The notes: generated by a model not told the origin, from the sequence alone. A stretch of 41,394 nt of DNA from an uncultured Butyricimonas sp. (GCA_944320555.1 CALUHX010000022.1:1-41394); one strand, 5' to 3'; positions 23,784 to 34,668 are shown, counted from the first letter of the stretch. Program-made: numbers and translations.

Positions 23784-26700
23784 ATGGCCTTTAGAAAAGA
23801 TACGAAAGTAAGAAACAGTTTTACGAAGATAGCGATAGGACTAGCTTCCCCGGAAGAGATTCTGGAACGCTCGAGCGGCGCCGTGTTGAAGCCGGAAACC
23901 ATAAACTACCGTACCTACAAGCCGGAGCGCGACGGATTGTTCTGCGAGCGTATATTCGGCCCGGTGAAAGACTACGAGTGCCATTGCGGTAAATACAAGC
24001 GGATTCGCTACAAAGGCATTGTTTGCGACCGTTGTGGCGTGGAGGTCACGGAGAAGAAGGTGAGGCGCGAGCGGACGGGGCACATCCAGTTGGTCGTGCC
24101 AGTGGCCCATATTTGGTATTTTAAATCCCTGCCGAACAAAATCGGCTATCTGTTGGGATTGCCTTCCAAAAAATTGGACGCGGTCATCTACTACGAGAGA
24201 TACGTGGTGGTGAACCCGGGAGTCATGGCCGATTCGGGTTTGAAGGTGATGGATTTCCTGACAGAGGAGGAATATTTGGATATTTTGGACAAGCTTCCTG
24301 CGGACAACCAGTATCTGGATGATGACGACCCCAATAAGTTCATCGCCAGAATGGGAGCCGAGGCCATCGGAATGTTGCTGGAACGGTTGAATCTGGACGA
24401 CTTGTCCTACGAGTTGAGGAACAAGGCGAACACGGAAACTTCCCAGCAAAGGAAAAACGAGGCTTTGAAGCGCTTGCAAATTGTGGAGGCTTTCCGCGAG
24501 AGCAAGAATATCAACAAGCCGGAGTGGATGATCGTGAAGGTCATTTGCGTGATACCGCCGGAATTGCGCCCGTTGGTCCCATTGGATGGAGGACGCTTTG
24601 CCACTTCCGACTTGAACGACTTGTACCGGAGGGTCATCATCCGGAACAATCGCTTGAAAAGATTGATTGAAATCAAGGCGCCTGACGTGATTTTGCGGAA
24701 TGAAAAGCGTATGCTGCAGGAGGCTGTGGACTCCTTGTTTGATAATTCCCGTAAGTCAAGTGCTGTGAAGATAGAGAACAACAGGCCGTTGAAGTCGTTG
24801 TCCGACAGTTTGAAAGGAAAACAAGGACGTTTCCGTCAAAACTTGTTGGGTAAGCGTGTCGACTACTCCGCCCGTTCGGTTATCGTTGTGGGACCGGACT
24901 TGAAGATGCACGAGTGCGGATTGCCCAAGGATATGGCGGCTGAGTTGTACATGCCTTTCATAATCCGGAAATTGATAGAGCGGGGTATCGTGAAGACGGT
25001 GAAGAGCGCAAAGAAAATCGTGGACAGGCGCGACCCGGTGGTATGGGATATATTGGAGAATGTGCTGAAGGGACACCCTGTGTTGCTGAACCGTGCTCCG
25101 ACCTTGCACCGTCTTGGTATCCAGGCTTTCCAACCGAAGTTGATAGAAGGAAAGGCCATCCGTTTGCATCCATTGGCCTGTACCGGATTCAACGCCGACT
25201 TTGACGGTGACCAGATGGCCGTGCATCTGCCATTGGGCAACGAGGCCATTCTGGAGGCGCAAATATTGATGTTGTGCGCACACAATATTCTGAATCCCGC
25301 CAACGGGGCTCCCATCACGGTGCCTTCCCAAGACATGGTGCTTGGATTGTATTACATCACCAAGCCGAGAAAGAACGTGAAGGGCGAAGGCTTGAAATTC
25401 TACTCGCCGCAAGAGGTTATCATCGCCTACAACGAACAGGCTGTTGACCTGCACGCCGAGATAGAGGTGAAAATCGACGACGTGGACGATGAGGGCAAGC
25501 CTTTCCGTCACATGGTGAAAACGACCGTGGGACGTGTGATACTGAACCAGCACACGCCGAAGAATTTCCCGTACATCAATACATTAATCACGAAAAAAGC
25601 GTTGCGCGACATCATCGGCGACGTGTTTAAGCGTTGTGGCGTGGATGTGACGGCGAAGTTCTTGGACGACATCAAGGACTTGGGATATCGGAAAGCCTTC
25701 GAAGGCGGATTGTCTTTCAACCTGGGCGACGTTATCGTGCCGGAAAACAAGCAGGATTTGTTGCAGGAAGGATTCGACCAGGTGGAAGAGGTGATGGCCA
25801 ACTACAACATGGGATTCATCACGAATAACGAGCGTTACAATCAAATCATCGACATTTGGACTCACGTGAACGCCAATTTGACGAACACGTTGATGAAGCA
25901 ATTGGCCGCTGACGACCAGGGGTTCAACTCCATCTACATGATGTTGGATTCCGGTGCCCGTGGTTCCCGCGAGCAGATTCGTCAGTTGGGCGGTATGCGT
26001 GGATTGATGGCCAAACCGCAAAAGTCCGGAGCGGCGGGAGGACAAATCATCGAGAACCCGATTTTGGCAAACTTCAAGGAGGGCCTTTCCGTGTTGGAGT
26101 ACTTCATCTCTACCCACGGTGCCCGTAAGGGTTTGGCCGATACCGCATTGAAGACGGCCGATGCCGGTTACCTGACCCGTCGTCTGGTGGACGTGGCCAA
26201 TGACATCACCATCACCGAGGAGGATTGCGGAACTTTGAGGGGCATCACCATCTCGGCAATCAAGAACAACGAGGAAATCGTGGCTTCCTTGTCCGAGAGA
26301 ATCTTGGGACGCGTTTCCGTGCATGACATATACCATCCGAACACGGGAGAGTTGTTGGTCGCTTCCGGCGAGGAAATCACCGAGGAAATCGCCGACGCAA
26401 TAGAAAAGTCACCGATAGAGCGGGTGGAAGTCCGCTCCGTGCTGACCTGCGAGGCGAAGAAGGGCGTTTGTGCCAAATGTTACGGCCGCAACTTGGCGAC
26501 CAGCCGCATGGTCGAGAAGGGAGAGGCCGTGGGTGTCATCGCCGCCCAGTCCATCGGAGAGCCGGGTACGCAGTTGACTTTGCGGACGTTCCACGTGGGA
26601 GGTACCGCCGGAAACATCTCCAGCGAGAACTCCTTGAAGGCCAAGTATGACGGTTATGTGGAATTTGAGGAGTTGCGTTCCGTCGAGCACACGCTGGATA

Positions 26701-28037
26701 ACGGTACGACGTGCGACGTCGTGGTGGGTCGGTTGACCGAGTTGCGCGTGCTGGACAAGAACACCAACATCGTCTTGATTTCCCACGCCATTCCCTATGG
26801 GGCGAAGCTTTTCGTGAAAGACGGACAGGAGGTGAAGAAAGGCGATCTGCTCTGCGAGTGGGACCCCTTCAACGCCTTGATTATAACGGAATACGCCGGG
26901 AAGGTCGCCTTGGAGAACTTGGTGGAGGGCGAAACATACAAAGAGGAGTCCGACGAGACTACCGGCTTCCGGGAAATGATTATCATCGAATTCCGAGACA
27001 AGATGAAAGCGCCCGCCTTGTGCATTCAGGACAAAGAGGGACATATCGTGAAGAGCTACAACCTGCCTGTGGGAGCCCACGTGGCCGTGAAGGCGGGCGA
27101 CGAGGTCACTGCCGGTAGTACCATCGCCAAGATTCCGAGGGCCGTCGGCAAGGCTGGCGACATCACGGGAGGTCTTCCCCGCGTGACGGAGTTGTTCGAA
27201 GCCCGTAACCCGTCCAACCCGGCCGTAGTGTCCGAGATCGACGGAGAGGTGTCGTACGGAAAGATCAAGCGAGGAAACCGCGAGATTATCGTGACTTCGA
27301 AGGCCGGAGAAGTGAAGAAATACCTCGTTTCCCTGTCCAAGCAGATATTGGTTCAGGAGAACGACTATGTGCGTGCCGGAACCCCGTTGTCCGACGGAGC
27401 CATCACGCCGACCGACATCCTGAACATCGAAGGCCCGATCAAAGTGCAGGAGTATATCGTGAACGAGGTGCAGGACGTTTACCGTATGCAAGGCGTGAAA
27501 ATCAACGATAAGCACTTCGAGATAATTGTCCATCAGATGATGCGCAAAGTGTTGATTCAGGATGCCGGCGACACCCGCTTCCTGGAAAGTCAGGTGGTGG
27601 ACAAGAACGAGTTCATGGAAGAGAACGACGCCATCTACGGAAAGAAAGTCGTTTTGGACGCTGGCGATTCCGACAGGGTGAAGCCGGGACAAATCATCTC
27701 CGTGCGCGCCTTGCGCGACATCAACTCGCAGTTGAAACGGAGAGACTTGAAGACCGTCGAGGCGCGGGATGCCATCCCGGCCACTTCGGCGCAAATCCTG
27801 CAAGGTATCACGCGTGCCGCCTTGCAAACCTCCAGCTTCATCTCCGCCGCTTCGTTCCAGGAGACGACCAAAGTCTTGAACGAGGCTGCCATTTATGGCA
27901 AGGTTGACCCGCTGGAAGGATTGAAGGAGAACGTCATCTGCGGACACTTGATACCGGTGGGGACCGGAATGAAAGAATTCAGAAGTCTGATTGTCGGGTC
28001 CAAGGCGGACTTGGCAAGGGTCGAGAAAGGAAAATAA
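23784..28037 (+). CDS. rpoC: DNA-directed RNA polymerase subunit beta'
   Basis: A 1417-residue RpoC. An N-terminal zinc finger ([20 protein letters not shown], about 65-85) is followed by the catalytic magnesium loop [12 protein letters not shown], whose three Asp hold Mg. A bridge-helix and trigger-loop region comes next, then the second zinc site ([16 protein letters not shown]) and the C-terminal [15 protein letters not shown]. No inteins or large unusual insertions are visible. It closes the operon; a perfect hairpin terminator follows 18 nt after the stop. Confidence 0.99.
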   Translation: MAFRKDTKVRNSFTKIAIGLASPEEILERSSGAVLKPETINYRTYKPERDGLFCERIFGPVKDYECHCGKYKRIRYKGIVCDRCGVEVTEKKVRRERTGHIQLVVPVAHIWYFKSLPNKIGYLLGLPSKKLDAVIYYERYVVVNPGVMADSGLKVMDFLTEEEYLDILDKLPADNQYLDDDDPNKFIARMGAEAIGMLLERLNLDDLSYELRNKANTETSQQRKNEALKRLQIVEAFRESKNINKPEWMIVKVICVIPPELRPLVPLDGGRFATSDLNDLYRRVIIRNNRLKRLIEIKAPDVILRNEKRMLQEAVDSLFDNSRKSSAVKIENNRPLKSLSDSLKGKQGRFRQNLLGKRVDYSARSVIVVGPDLKMHECGLPKDMAAELYMPFIIRKLIERGIVKTVKSAKKIVDRRDPVVWDILENVLKGHPVLLNRAPTLHRLGIQAFQPKLIEGKAIRLHPLACTGFNADFDGDQMAVHLPLGNEAILEAQILMLCAHNILNPANGAPITVPSQDMVLGLYYITKPRKNVKGEGLKFYSPQEVIIAYNEQAVDLHAEIEVKIDDVDDEGKPFRHMVKTTVGRVILNQHTPKNFPYINTLITKKALRDIIGDVFKRCGVDVTAKFLDDIKDLGYRKAFEGGLSFNLGDVIVPENKQDLLQEGFDQVEEVMANYNMGFITNNERYNQIIDIWTHVNANLTNTLMKQLAADDQGFNSIYMMLDSGARGSREQIRQLGGMRGLMAKPQKSGAAGGQIIENPILANFKEGLSVLEYFISTHGARKGLADTALKTADAGYLTRRLVDVANDITITEEDCGTLRGITISAIKNNEEIVASLSERILGRVSVHDIYHPNTGELLVASGEEITEEIADAIEKSPIERVEVRSVLTCEAKKGVCAKCYGRNLATSRMVEKGEAVGVIAAQSIGEPGTQLTLRTFHVGGTAGNISSENSLKAKYDGYVEFEELRSVEHTLDNGTTCDVVVGRLTELRVLDKNTNIVLISHAIPYGAKLFVKDGQEVKKGDLLCEWDPFNALIITEYAGKVALENLVEGETYKEESDETTGFREMIIIEFRDKMKAPALCIQDKEGHIVKSYNLPVGAHVAVKAGDEVTAGSTIAKIPRAVGKAGDITGGLPRVTELFEARNPSNPAVVSEIDGEVSYGKIKRGNREIIVTSKAGEVKKYLVSLSKQILVQENDYVRAGTPLSDGAITPTDILNIEGPIKVQEYIVNEVQDVYRMQGVKINDKHFEIIVHQMMRKVLIQDAGDTRFLESQVVDKNEFMEENDAIYGKKVVLDAGDSDRVKPGQIISVRALRDINSQLKRRDLKTVEARDAIPATSAQILQGITRAALQTSSFISAASFQETTKVLNEAAIYGKVDPLEGLKENVICGHLIPVGTGMKEFRSLIVGSKADLARVEKGK

Positions 28038-28055
28038 GCGGCGAGAGCCGTATGG

Positions 28056-28084
28056 AAAGAGTGACGGGTTTCCCGTCACTCTTT
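28056..28084 (+). terminator. terminator of the rpoBC operon
   Basis: A 13-bp perfect stem, AAAGAGTGACGGG (28056-28068) with CCCGTCACTCTTT (28072-28084), a three-base loop and a trailing T run to 28088. A classic intrinsic terminator. Confidence 0.93.
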
Positions 28085-28157
28085 TTTTGCGCTCGAGCTG
28101 GGAAATCAGAAAAGGAATTCGTACCTTGCGGCAGTGTTTAACTTAAACGTGAAAATT

Positions 28158-28472
28158 ATGGACGAGAAACAAGGACAATTAGATATCGAGTTGAGCGCAG
28201 AGATAGCGCAGGGTACTTATGCCAATCTGGCGGTCATCTCCCACTCCAGCTCGGAGTTCGTGGTCGATTTCATCCGCATCATGCCGGGCATAGCCAAGGC
28301 TGGCGTGAAAAGTCGCATCATTCTCACCCCGGAGCACGCCAAACGCCTGCTCCTCGCCTTGCAAGATAACGTGGGCAAGTACGAGAAAAGCTACGGACGC
28401 ATCAGCATCCCCGACTCCAATCGTGACGATGCCGTATTTCCTCTCGACATTTCTCCCAAAGGCCAGGCTTGA
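28158..28472 (+). CDS. DUF3467 domain protein
   Basis: A 104-residue small protein (start at ATG 28158, MDEKQGQLDIELSAEIAQG; an ATG at 28134 would add eight non-family residues). The core GTYANLAVISHSSSEFVVDFIRIMPG and RIILTPEHAKRLLLALQDNV match DUF3467, a widespread family of unknown function predicted to form a compact beta-rich fold with a C-terminal helix. It is placed right after rpoC but beyond a strong terminator, so it has its own control; I see only an imperfect -7-like TACCTTGC at 28122-28129. Confidence 0.85.
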   Translation: MDEKQGQLDIELSAEIAQGTYANLAVISHSSSEFVVDFIRIMPGIAKAGVKSRIILTPEHAKRLLLALQDNVGKYEKSYGRISIPDSNRDDAVFPLDISPKGQA

Positions 28473-28563
28473 CCCGCCCCGGGCGGTGTCGTGTCGGTAT
28501 GTCTTCCGCTTTTGAGATTAGAACTTTGGCGGAAGGAGAGAGGCTATTTCGAAATGTATTTTT

Positions 28564-28630
28564 CATACTCCCCCCCCCCTTAGGATAGGGAAAGTGGTTG
28601 CGGAGCAATAGCGAAGCAGACAGGAGTATG
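28564..28630. repeat. inverted-repeat-bounded intergenic element with a C10 tract
   Basis: CATACTCC (28564-28571) is matched by GGAGTATG (28623-28630), bounding 67 bp. The left arm runs directly into ten consecutive C (28570-28579). The interior also contains TTGC-GGA-GCAA. The composition and ends look like a dispersed intergenic repeat, not a gene. It lies in the 290-nt gap between DUF3467 and corA. Confidence 0.5.
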
Positions 28631-28654
28631 ATTAACTATTTTGAAACGCCCTCA

Positions 28655-28687
28655 GGGGAGTTTGTTTTTCTTGCGGACTAACTCCTC
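28655..28687 (+). terminator. probable terminator between DUF3467 and corA
   Basis: GGGGAGTT (28655-28662) pairs with AACTCCTC (28680-28687), one G-T pair included, and six T follow. Oriented for plus-strand transcripts coming from the DUF3467 gene about 180 nt upstream. Confidence 0.6.
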
Positions 28688-28762
28688 TTTTTTAGGATTT
28701 GAATATTTGAAAACAATACTTCATTAGGGGTATGAATAAAAGCGGATGGAGGAGAGAGAAAG

Positions 28763-29824
28763 TCAGAGCCATTTTTTGCGCTTGAAGAAGAGGAGCATGG
28801 CGGCGGTGACGAGGGCCATGACGCCCCAAAGGATGAAGTAGGCGGGGCGGTAGTGGAGTTCGGGCATGTGGTCGAAGTTCATGCCGTAGATGCCGGCAAT
28901 GAAGGTGAGAGGGATGAAGATGGTGGAGAAGATGGTGAGGACTTTCATCACGTCGTTGGATTTGTTGCTGACGTTGGTCTGGAACATGTTGATTTGGTCG
29001 GAGACCATGGTGTAGTAGATTTCGATGGCTTCCTGGGCTTGGAGGACGAGGTCGTCGAGGTCGCGGAGGTAGGTATAGGTGCGGCTGTTGACGATGGGGG
29101 AGTCGCAGTTGAGGAATCGGGTGGTGATTTCTTTGAAGGGGCGGACGTTTTTGCGGATGTATGACAGTTCGGTTTTGAAGTGGTAGATTTCTTTGATGGT
29201 GTTGGTTTCCGCCGCGAAGATTTTTTTCCCTTCCTCCTCGATGGCGGCGCCGAGTTTTTCGAGGTTGAGAATGTAGCTGTCGACGAGGGTGTCAAGGAGG
29301 GCGTAGCAGAGGTAGTCGGGGCCGAAGGAGCGGATGCGGGTTTTCCCCTCGCGGATGCGCTTTCTTACGTCGTCGAAGCGGTCGTTGTCGGATTCCTGGA
29401 AAGTGAGTAGGTAATGTTCACCGACGATGATGGAGATTTGCTCCATCTGGACTTTGTAGTCGCCGTCGCTGACACGGAACGCTTTGGCTATGACGTGGAG
29501 ATGCTCGGTTTCCTCGCTGAAGCGGGGGCGTTGGTCGGTGTTCACGATGTCCTCGAGGATGAGGGGCGAGACGTTGAAGGCCTTGCCGAGCCGGGCGATG
29601 AATTCCGTGTCATGGAGGCCGGCGATGTTGACCCAGGTGATGTGGCCGTCGGCGACACAGGCGCGGATTTTGTCGACGCTGTCGGGGGCGGATTCCTTGA
29701 CGCTGTCGGTGGAGTATTGAATGACCCGCACCGTCCGTCGGGCTATTTTTTGTTGTCCGATGAAAATCAGGGAGCCGGGGGCCGCTCCCTGAGTTTTTGT
29801 CCTGTCTTTTAAGAAACGAGCCAT
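28763..29824 (-). CDS. corA: CorA-family magnesium/cobalt transporter
   Basis: A 353-residue divalent-cation channel of the inner membrane. A large cytoplasmic N-terminal domain with a long stalk helix (about 1-290) is followed by two transmembrane helices. The signature IYGMNF (the GMN selectivity loop) lies at the end of the first (FIPLTFIAGIYGMNF), and the second ends with the basic tail FFKRKKWL. All expected elements are intact. It starts 9 nt after the stop of the MscS-like gene upstream, so both are probably one operon dealing with ion and osmotic balance. Confidence 0.94.
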   Translation of the reverse strand: MARFLKDRTKTQGAAPGSLIFIGQQKIARRTVRVIQYSTDSVKESAPDSVDKIRACVADGHITWVNIAGLHDTEFIARLGKAFNVSPLILEDIVNTDQRPRFSEETEHLHVIAKAFRVSDGDYKVQMEQISIIVGEHYLLTFQESDNDRFDDVRKRIREGKTRIRSFGPDYLCYALLDTLVDSYILNLEKLGAAIEEEGKKIFAAETNTIKEIYHFKTELSYIRKNVRPFKEITTRFLNCDSPIVNSRTYTYLRDLDDLVLQAQEAIEIYYTMVSDQINMFQTNVSNKSNDVMKVLTIFSTIFIPLTFIAGIYGMNFDHMPELHYRPAYFILWGVMALVTAAMLLFFKRKKWL

Positions 29825-29833
29825 GGCGGGGGG

Positions 29834-31381
29834 TTATTTCGCAGGTGCGGGTTCGTCCTTTTCGATTTTGAGGCGGATGGGGTTGGAGGAGTCGCCCCAA
29901 GTGATGCTGCGGTATGGGAAGGGGAACTCGACACCCTTTTCGTCAAAGACTTTTTTGACGCGGCGGCGGAACTCGCGCCCCACGGTCCATTGCTGCATGG
30001 GCTTGGTCTTGATGACGAGGCGGATCATCACGGCGCTGTCTGCAAAGTCGTTCACGCCGCTGATGGAGACGGGTTCGAGCATCATGTCCTTGAACCGCGG
30101 GTCGGCGAGCATCTCGTCGCCCACCTGCTGCATGAGCTGGCAGGCGTGGTCGGTGTCCTCCTTGTAGGCGATGCCTATCTGGAGGACAATGGCGGACCAT
30201 TCCTTGGTCATGTTGGAGAGCGTGTCGATTTTGCCGTTTTGGAAGATGTGGACGGTGCCGGCGCTGTCGCGGAGAGTGATGGTGCGCAGTTCGATTTTCT
30301 CGACGAGTCCCTCGGTGCCGTTGATGATGGCCCAGTCGCCTGTGCGAAGCTGGTTCTCGAGGAGAATGAAGAATCCGGAAATGAAGTCGCGCACCAGTTC
30401 CTGCGCCCCGAAGCCGACGGCCAGTCCGACGATTCCGGCGCTGGCGAGGATGGGGGCGATGTTAATGTTGAATTTGGAGAGGAGGATGAGCAGGAAGACG
30501 ACCCAAAGGAATATGCGGGCGATGCCGTATGTGATGCCGGAGAGGGTGTTGATGCGCTTGCTGGCCTCATCGGTATCCACGCTGTCCGATTTTTGGGCCT
30601 TGTTGAGGGCCATTTTTTTCATTTTGCCCACGGAGAAGCGGGCGAACCGCAGCAGTCCGACAAAGAGAGCGATGAGGATGGCGATGGACGGCAGTTCGAC
30701 GACGCACCAGTTCACGAATTTGGCGAGGATGTCCTGCCAGAATTGTGCGGTGAAGAGGGCTGCCGCTCCTTGCGGCGGGGCCTCCGCCCCGCGCCAGTAG
30801 ATGACGACACCCTCGAGGCGGGTGCTGTCCGGTATGTTTTGGTTCTCGACTTCTTTGGTGAGGTCGTTCCACCAGTTGTCCTCCAGCGCGTGTTGGTCAA
30901 TCAGGAAGTTGATGCCTGTCCGCGGGACGGAGACGACGATTTGGTTGGCCGTGGGGATGTATTTCAGGTTGTGGTATTTTTCCCGAATGTCCTTCAGGGT
31001 GGCGTTCAGCCCTATGCCTTGCGCTGTCTTGTAGAGGGTGTCGCGGACGATGATTTGGTTGATTATGGCGCTTGTGTCGTTGGCCGTGGTGGGGCTTACG
31101 GTCAGCAGCAGGCGCCCCTCGGAGGAGTAGATGTCGTAGTTGTCAATGACTTGGTCGAAGAATCCGCCCGAGGTTTGTGTGTGTTTGATTTGCCGGGAGG
31201 GGAAGAGCTGGTACAATTGGCGCACCGTGGTGCCCCTTGTGAGTTCGCCGACTTGGTTGGCGGTAATCAGAAACGCGTCGTTTTCGCTTTCGCCGTTGAG
31301 CGCGAGTTTGGCGTTTTCCCCTTTGTCGCAGCTGGCGGCGAGGAGGGAGATGACGATTAGTAATAGTCCGAGATGTTTCAT
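29834..31381 (-). CDS. MscS-family mechanosensitive channel with periplasmic N-terminal domain
   Basis: A 515-residue membrane protein. The start is taken at ATG 31381 because it gives MKHLGLLLIVISLLAASCDKG, a signal sequence with a lipobox (LAASC, Cys18); a frame from 31414 adds 11 residues. About 190 residues of soluble sequence follow, then a transmembrane helix near 220-245 and the MscS core. That core has a helix near 285-305, the pore helix with VGLAVGFGAQELVRDFISG, then the beta domain (GDWAIINGTEGLVEKIELR, TLRDSAGTVHIFQNG). The large extra N-terminal domain and the lipoprotein-like start are unusual for MscS. It leads the corA operon. Confidence 0.88.
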   Translation of the reverse strand: MKHLGLLLIVISLLAASCDKGENAKLALNGESENDAFLITANQVGELTRGTTVRQLYQLFPSRQIKHTQTSGGFFDQVIDNYDIYSSEGRLLLTVSPTTANDTSAIINQIIVRDTLYKTAQGIGLNATLKDIREKYHNLKYIPTANQIVVSVPRTGINFLIDQHALEDNWWNDLTKEVENQNIPDSTRLEGVVIYWRGAEAPPQGAAALFTAQFWQDILAKFVNWCVVELPSIAILIALFVGLLRFARFSVGKMKKMALNKAQKSDSVDTDEASKRINTLSGITYGIARIFLWVVFLLILLSKFNINIAPILASAGIVGLAVGFGAQELVRDFISGFFILLENQLRTGDWAIINGTEGLVEKIELRTITLRDSAGTVHIFQNGKIDTLSNMTKEWSAIVLQIGIAYKEDTDHACQLMQQVGDEMLADPRFKDMMLEPVSISGVNDFADSAVMIRLVIKTKPMQQWTVGREFRRRVKKVFDEKGVEFPFPYRSITWGDSSNPIRLKIEKDEPAPAK

Positions 31382-31697
31382 AATGGTTGCTCCAAATAAT
31401 GTTTTTGTTCGCATGTGAATTCAGGAACGAATATAGCGAAAAACATTCGAACCTTCATAAAAAATGACGGGAAAAGGGAGACTATTTAGAACGGTTTTAT
31501 TTAGTTGTCCCGGAAAAAATATGTTTTTCAACATGTTTTCGGTTGAGAGTCAAACGTCTATCGCCGGAGAAAAAAAATACTGATACAAACTTGTTTGGAC
31601 GTTTGTAATGGCTACCTTTACGCATGTTTTACAGCATATATTTTGAGCGTTACAGAGAACGTGTTTAATAAAATAATAAAGAACAAATAACGAAGTC

Positions 31698-33542
31698 ATG
31701 AGTGAACAGACAGAAGTTATCGACAAGAAAAACATTGTGATTCGATTCTCCGGAGACTCCGGAGACGGGATGCAATTGACCGGGCAGCAATTCTCGGACG
31801 CTGCCGCCTTATTTGGAAACGGCGTGTCAACGTTTCCGGATTATCCTGCTGAAATCCGTGCTCCTCAGGGGACTGTGGGGGGCGTTTCCGGGTTCCAAGT
31901 CCATATTGGCGACGATGCCGTGAAGACCCCCGGCGATTACGCCGATGTGCTGGTGGCCATGAATCCGGCCGCCTTGAAGGCGAACTTGCGCTGGGCCAAG
32001 AAAGGGGCCACGATTATCGTGAACCTGGACGCTTTTAACGATAAGAACATCGAGAAGGCCGGGTACAAGGAAAATCCGCTGGAGGACTCCCTTTTGCAGG
32101 ACTACAATGTGGTTCCGGTACGTATCACGCATTTGACGGAAGAGACGTTGAAGGACAGCGGACTGGACCAAAAGTCGATAGTCAAGTGTAAGAATATGTT
32201 CGCGTTGGGCATGATTTTCTGGATGTTTGACCGGACCACGGAGCATACGGAAAAGTTCATCAACACCAAGTTTGCGAAGAAACCCGCCGTGGCCGCCGCC
32301 AACGTGAAGGTGCTCGAGGCCGGTTTCAACTACGCCGCCAACGTGCATGCGCTGGCCGTGCATTTCAACGTGGCCCCGGCCCATATCGAGAAGGGGCGTT
32401 ACCGGACCATCACGGGTAACAAGGCCACCGCATGGGGATTCATGGCCGCTGCGGAGAAGGCCGGTTTGCCGTTGTTCTGCGGCTCGTATCCCATCACTCC
32501 GGCTACGGACATCCTGCACGAGTTGGCTTTGCGTCGCGATTTGGGCGTGAAGACTTACCAGGCCGAGGATGAAATCGCCGGAATCTGCACCTCCATCGGT
32601 GCGAGCTATGTGGGCAATCTGGCCATCACCACCACGTCCGGTCCTGGACTGGCTCTGAAGAGCGAGGCCGCCGGGTTGGCCGTGATGGCGGAGCTTCCTT
32701 TGGTAATCGTGGATGTGCAACGGGGCGGGCCGTCGACGGGGCTGCCCACGAAGACGGAGCAGGCGGATTTGTTGCAGGCCCTTTACGGGCGCAACGGCGA
32801 GAGCCCGATGCCGGTCATTGCCGCCAGCACTCCGGGAAACTGCTTCGACTACGCCTTCCGCGCCGCCAAAATCGCAGTGGAGCACATGACTCCAGTGGTT
32901 TTGCTGACGGACGGTTATCTGGGCAACGGCGCCCAACCGTGGAAAATCCCTTCGATGAAGGATCTTCCCGAAATCAAGCCTAACTTCGCCAAGGAAGGCG
33001 AGGATTACAAGCCTTATGCCCGCGACCCGGAGACTTTCGTGCGGAAATGGGCGCTGCCGGGGACGAAAGGGCTTGAGCACCGCATTGGAGGACTGGAGAA
33101 AGTGAACGTGACAGGGGAAATTAGCTACGTTCCCGAGAATCACCAGATTATGGTTGATTTGCGTGCCGCCAAGGTGGCCAAAATTGCGGACAGCATACCC
33201 GAGCAGGAGATTTTTGGCAGTCAGGACGGAGGCGACCTGCTCGTCGTGGGTTGGGGCGGCACGTATGGTCATCTTTATTCCGTTGTCCGCGAACTGCGGG
33301 AGGAGGGTAAAGATGTCAGCCTGGCGCACTTCAATTACATCAATCCGCTGCCAAAGAACACGGAGGCCGTGTTCGCCAAGTTCAAGCGGATATTGGTGTG
33401 CGAGTTGAACCTGGGCCAATTCGCCGCTTACCTGCGGAGCAAGTTCCCGCATTTCACGTACGAACAATACAACAAGGTGGCAGGCCTTCCGTTTACTGTC
33501 GTTGAATTAAAAGAAAAAATAACCGAACTATTAGCAAGATAA
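31698..33542 (+). CDS. korA: 2-oxoacid:ferredoxin oxidoreductase alpha subunit (gamma-alpha fusion)
   Basis: A 614-residue subunit of a 2-oxoacid:acceptor oxidoreductase, probably acting on 2-oxoglutarate to give succinyl-CoA, CO2 and reduced ferredoxin. Residues about 10-190 are the gamma domain (IRFSGDSGDGMQLTGQQF, then GVSGFQVHIGDD). The pyrimidine-binding alpha domain starts near 225 and includes YPITPATDILHEL and TTTSGPGLALKSEAAGLAVM, followed by QRGGPSTGLPTKTEQADLLQ. The fused gamma-alpha form paired with a separate beta subunit is typical of KorAB. No separate 4Fe-4S subunit is encoded beside it. The 283-nt upstream gap has TACCTTTA (31613-31620) as a near -7 box. Confidence 0.92.
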   Translation: MSEQTEVIDKKNIVIRFSGDSGDGMQLTGQQFSDAAALFGNGVSTFPDYPAEIRAPQGTVGGVSGFQVHIGDDAVKTPGDYADVLVAMNPAALKANLRWAKKGATIIVNLDAFNDKNIEKAGYKENPLEDSLLQDYNVVPVRITHLTEETLKDSGLDQKSIVKCKNMFALGMIFWMFDRTTEHTEKFINTKFAKKPAVAAANVKVLEAGFNYAANVHALAVHFNVAPAHIEKGRYRTITGNKATAWGFMAAAEKAGLPLFCGSYPITPATDILHELALRRDLGVKTYQAEDEIAGICTSIGASYVGNLAITTTSGPGLALKSEAAGLAVMAELPLVIVDVQRGGPSTGLPTKTEQADLLQALYGRNGESPMPVIAASTPGNCFDYAFRAAKIAVEHMTPVVLLTDGYLGNGAQPWKIPSMKDLPEIKPNFAKEGEDYKPYARDPETFVRKWALPGTKGLEHRIGGLEKVNVTGEISYVPENHQIMVDLRAAKVAKIADSIPEQEIFGSQDGGDLLVVGWGGTYGHLYSVVRELREEGKDVSLAHFNYINPLPKNTEAVFAKFKRILVCELNLGQFAAYLRSKFPHFTYEQYNKVAGLPFTVVELKEKITELLAR

Positions 33543-33544
33543 TC

Positions 33545-34558
33545 ATGGCTGAAAAATATACACCGAAAGATTTCAAGAGCGACCAGGAAGTGCGTTGGTG
33601 TCCGGGTTGCGGTGACCACGGTATTATTAATTCCGTGCAAAAAGCGTTGGCCGAGCTGGGCTACCCGAAAGAATCCTGGGCCATCATTTCCGGCATCGGG
33701 TGCTCGTCCCGTTTTCCTTATTATATGAGCACCTATGGTTTCCACACGATACACGGGCGCGCGGCCGCCATTTCCTCGGGTGCGAAGACCGCCAATCCGA
33801 AGGTGAACATCCTTCAAATCTCTGGCGACGGAGACGCTTTGGCCATCGGAGGCAACCATTTCATCCACGCCATCCGGAGGAACATAGACATCACCACGTT
33901 GGTGTTCAACAATGAAATCTATGGCCTGACGAAAGGGCAGTATTCCCCGACGACGAAACTGGGGACGAAGACGAAGACTTCTCCCTACGGCACCATCGAG
34001 ACCCCGTTCAATCCCGGAGAGTTGGTGATAGGGGCGCAGGGACGTTTCTTTGCCCGCTCGCTGGACATTAATGTCAACCTTACGGCCGAGGCCATCGAGG
34101 CGGGCGTGCGCCATAAAGGAATGGCTGTGGTGGAAATCCTCCAGAACTGTGTGATTTTCGCCGACGGTGCCCATTCCCTGATTACCGACAAGGAGATGAA
34201 GGAGGAGCGTCAGTTGATTTTGGAACACGGGAAGCCCATGATTTTCGGCAAAAACCGCGACAAGGGCTTGATTCTCGACAAGACGGGCAAGCTGAAGGTG
34301 GTGGAAATCGGGAAAGACGGCATCACCGAGGACGACATCCTTGTCCACGACGCCCATTGCGAGAATCCGTCCATGCATTGGATGCTGGTCCACATGAAAG
34401 CGCCGGAGTATCCGGTGGCCCTGGGGGTCATCCGCGACGTGGAAGGTGTCACGTACAACGACGCTTTGGACGCTCAAATCGAGTCCGTGAAGGCTTCTTC
34501 CAAGATTCATTGCATGGAAGACTTGCTTAACAGCGGCGATGTGTGGGAAGTGAAGTAA
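33545..34558 (+). CDS. korB: 2-oxoacid:ferredoxin oxidoreductase beta subunit
   Basis: A 337-residue TPP-binding beta subunit. RWCPGCGDHGI (about 19-29) carries cysteines of the 4Fe-4S cluster, joined by the Cys in ISGIGCSSRFP. The TPP/Mg motif is GDGDALAIGGNHF with the later NNEIYGLTKGQYSPTT. It begins 2 nt after korA, so the two are translationally coupled and form one enzyme. The size fits KorB (about 300-340) rather than the longer pyruvate enzyme. Substrate choice of 2-oxoglutarate is by family resemblance. Confidence 0.93.
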   Translation: MAEKYTPKDFKSDQEVRWCPGCGDHGIINSVQKALAELGYPKESWAIISGIGCSSRFPYYMSTYGFHTIHGRAAAISSGAKTANPKVNILQISGDGDALAIGGNHFIHAIRRNIDITTLVFNNEIYGLTKGQYSPTTKLGTKTKTSPYGTIETPFNPGELVIGAQGRFFARSLDINVNLTAEAIEAGVRHKGMAVVEILQNCVIFADGAHSLITDKEMKEERQLILEHGKPMIFGKNRDKGLILDKTGKLKVVEIGKDGITEDDILVHDAHCENPSMHWMLVHMKAPEYPVALGVIRDVEGVTYNDALDAQIESVKASSKIHCMEDLLNSGDVWEVK

Positions 34559-34582
34559 AGTAAGGAGTTTTTCATATTGAGG

Positions 34583-34604
34583 ACCCGGCCCGGAAGAGCC
34601 GGGT
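34583..34604 (+). terminator. terminator of korAB
   Basis: ACCCGGC (34583-34589) pairs with GCCGGGT (34598-34604), followed by a T run (TTTTTCTTTTT). It lies 25 nt after the korB stop. Confidence 0.88.
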
Positions 34605-34668
34605 TTTTTCTTTTTCGCAAGGTGTTTAAATTTGTCGGGGATTGGTGGCGCCGTTTGGGAAAAAAGCG

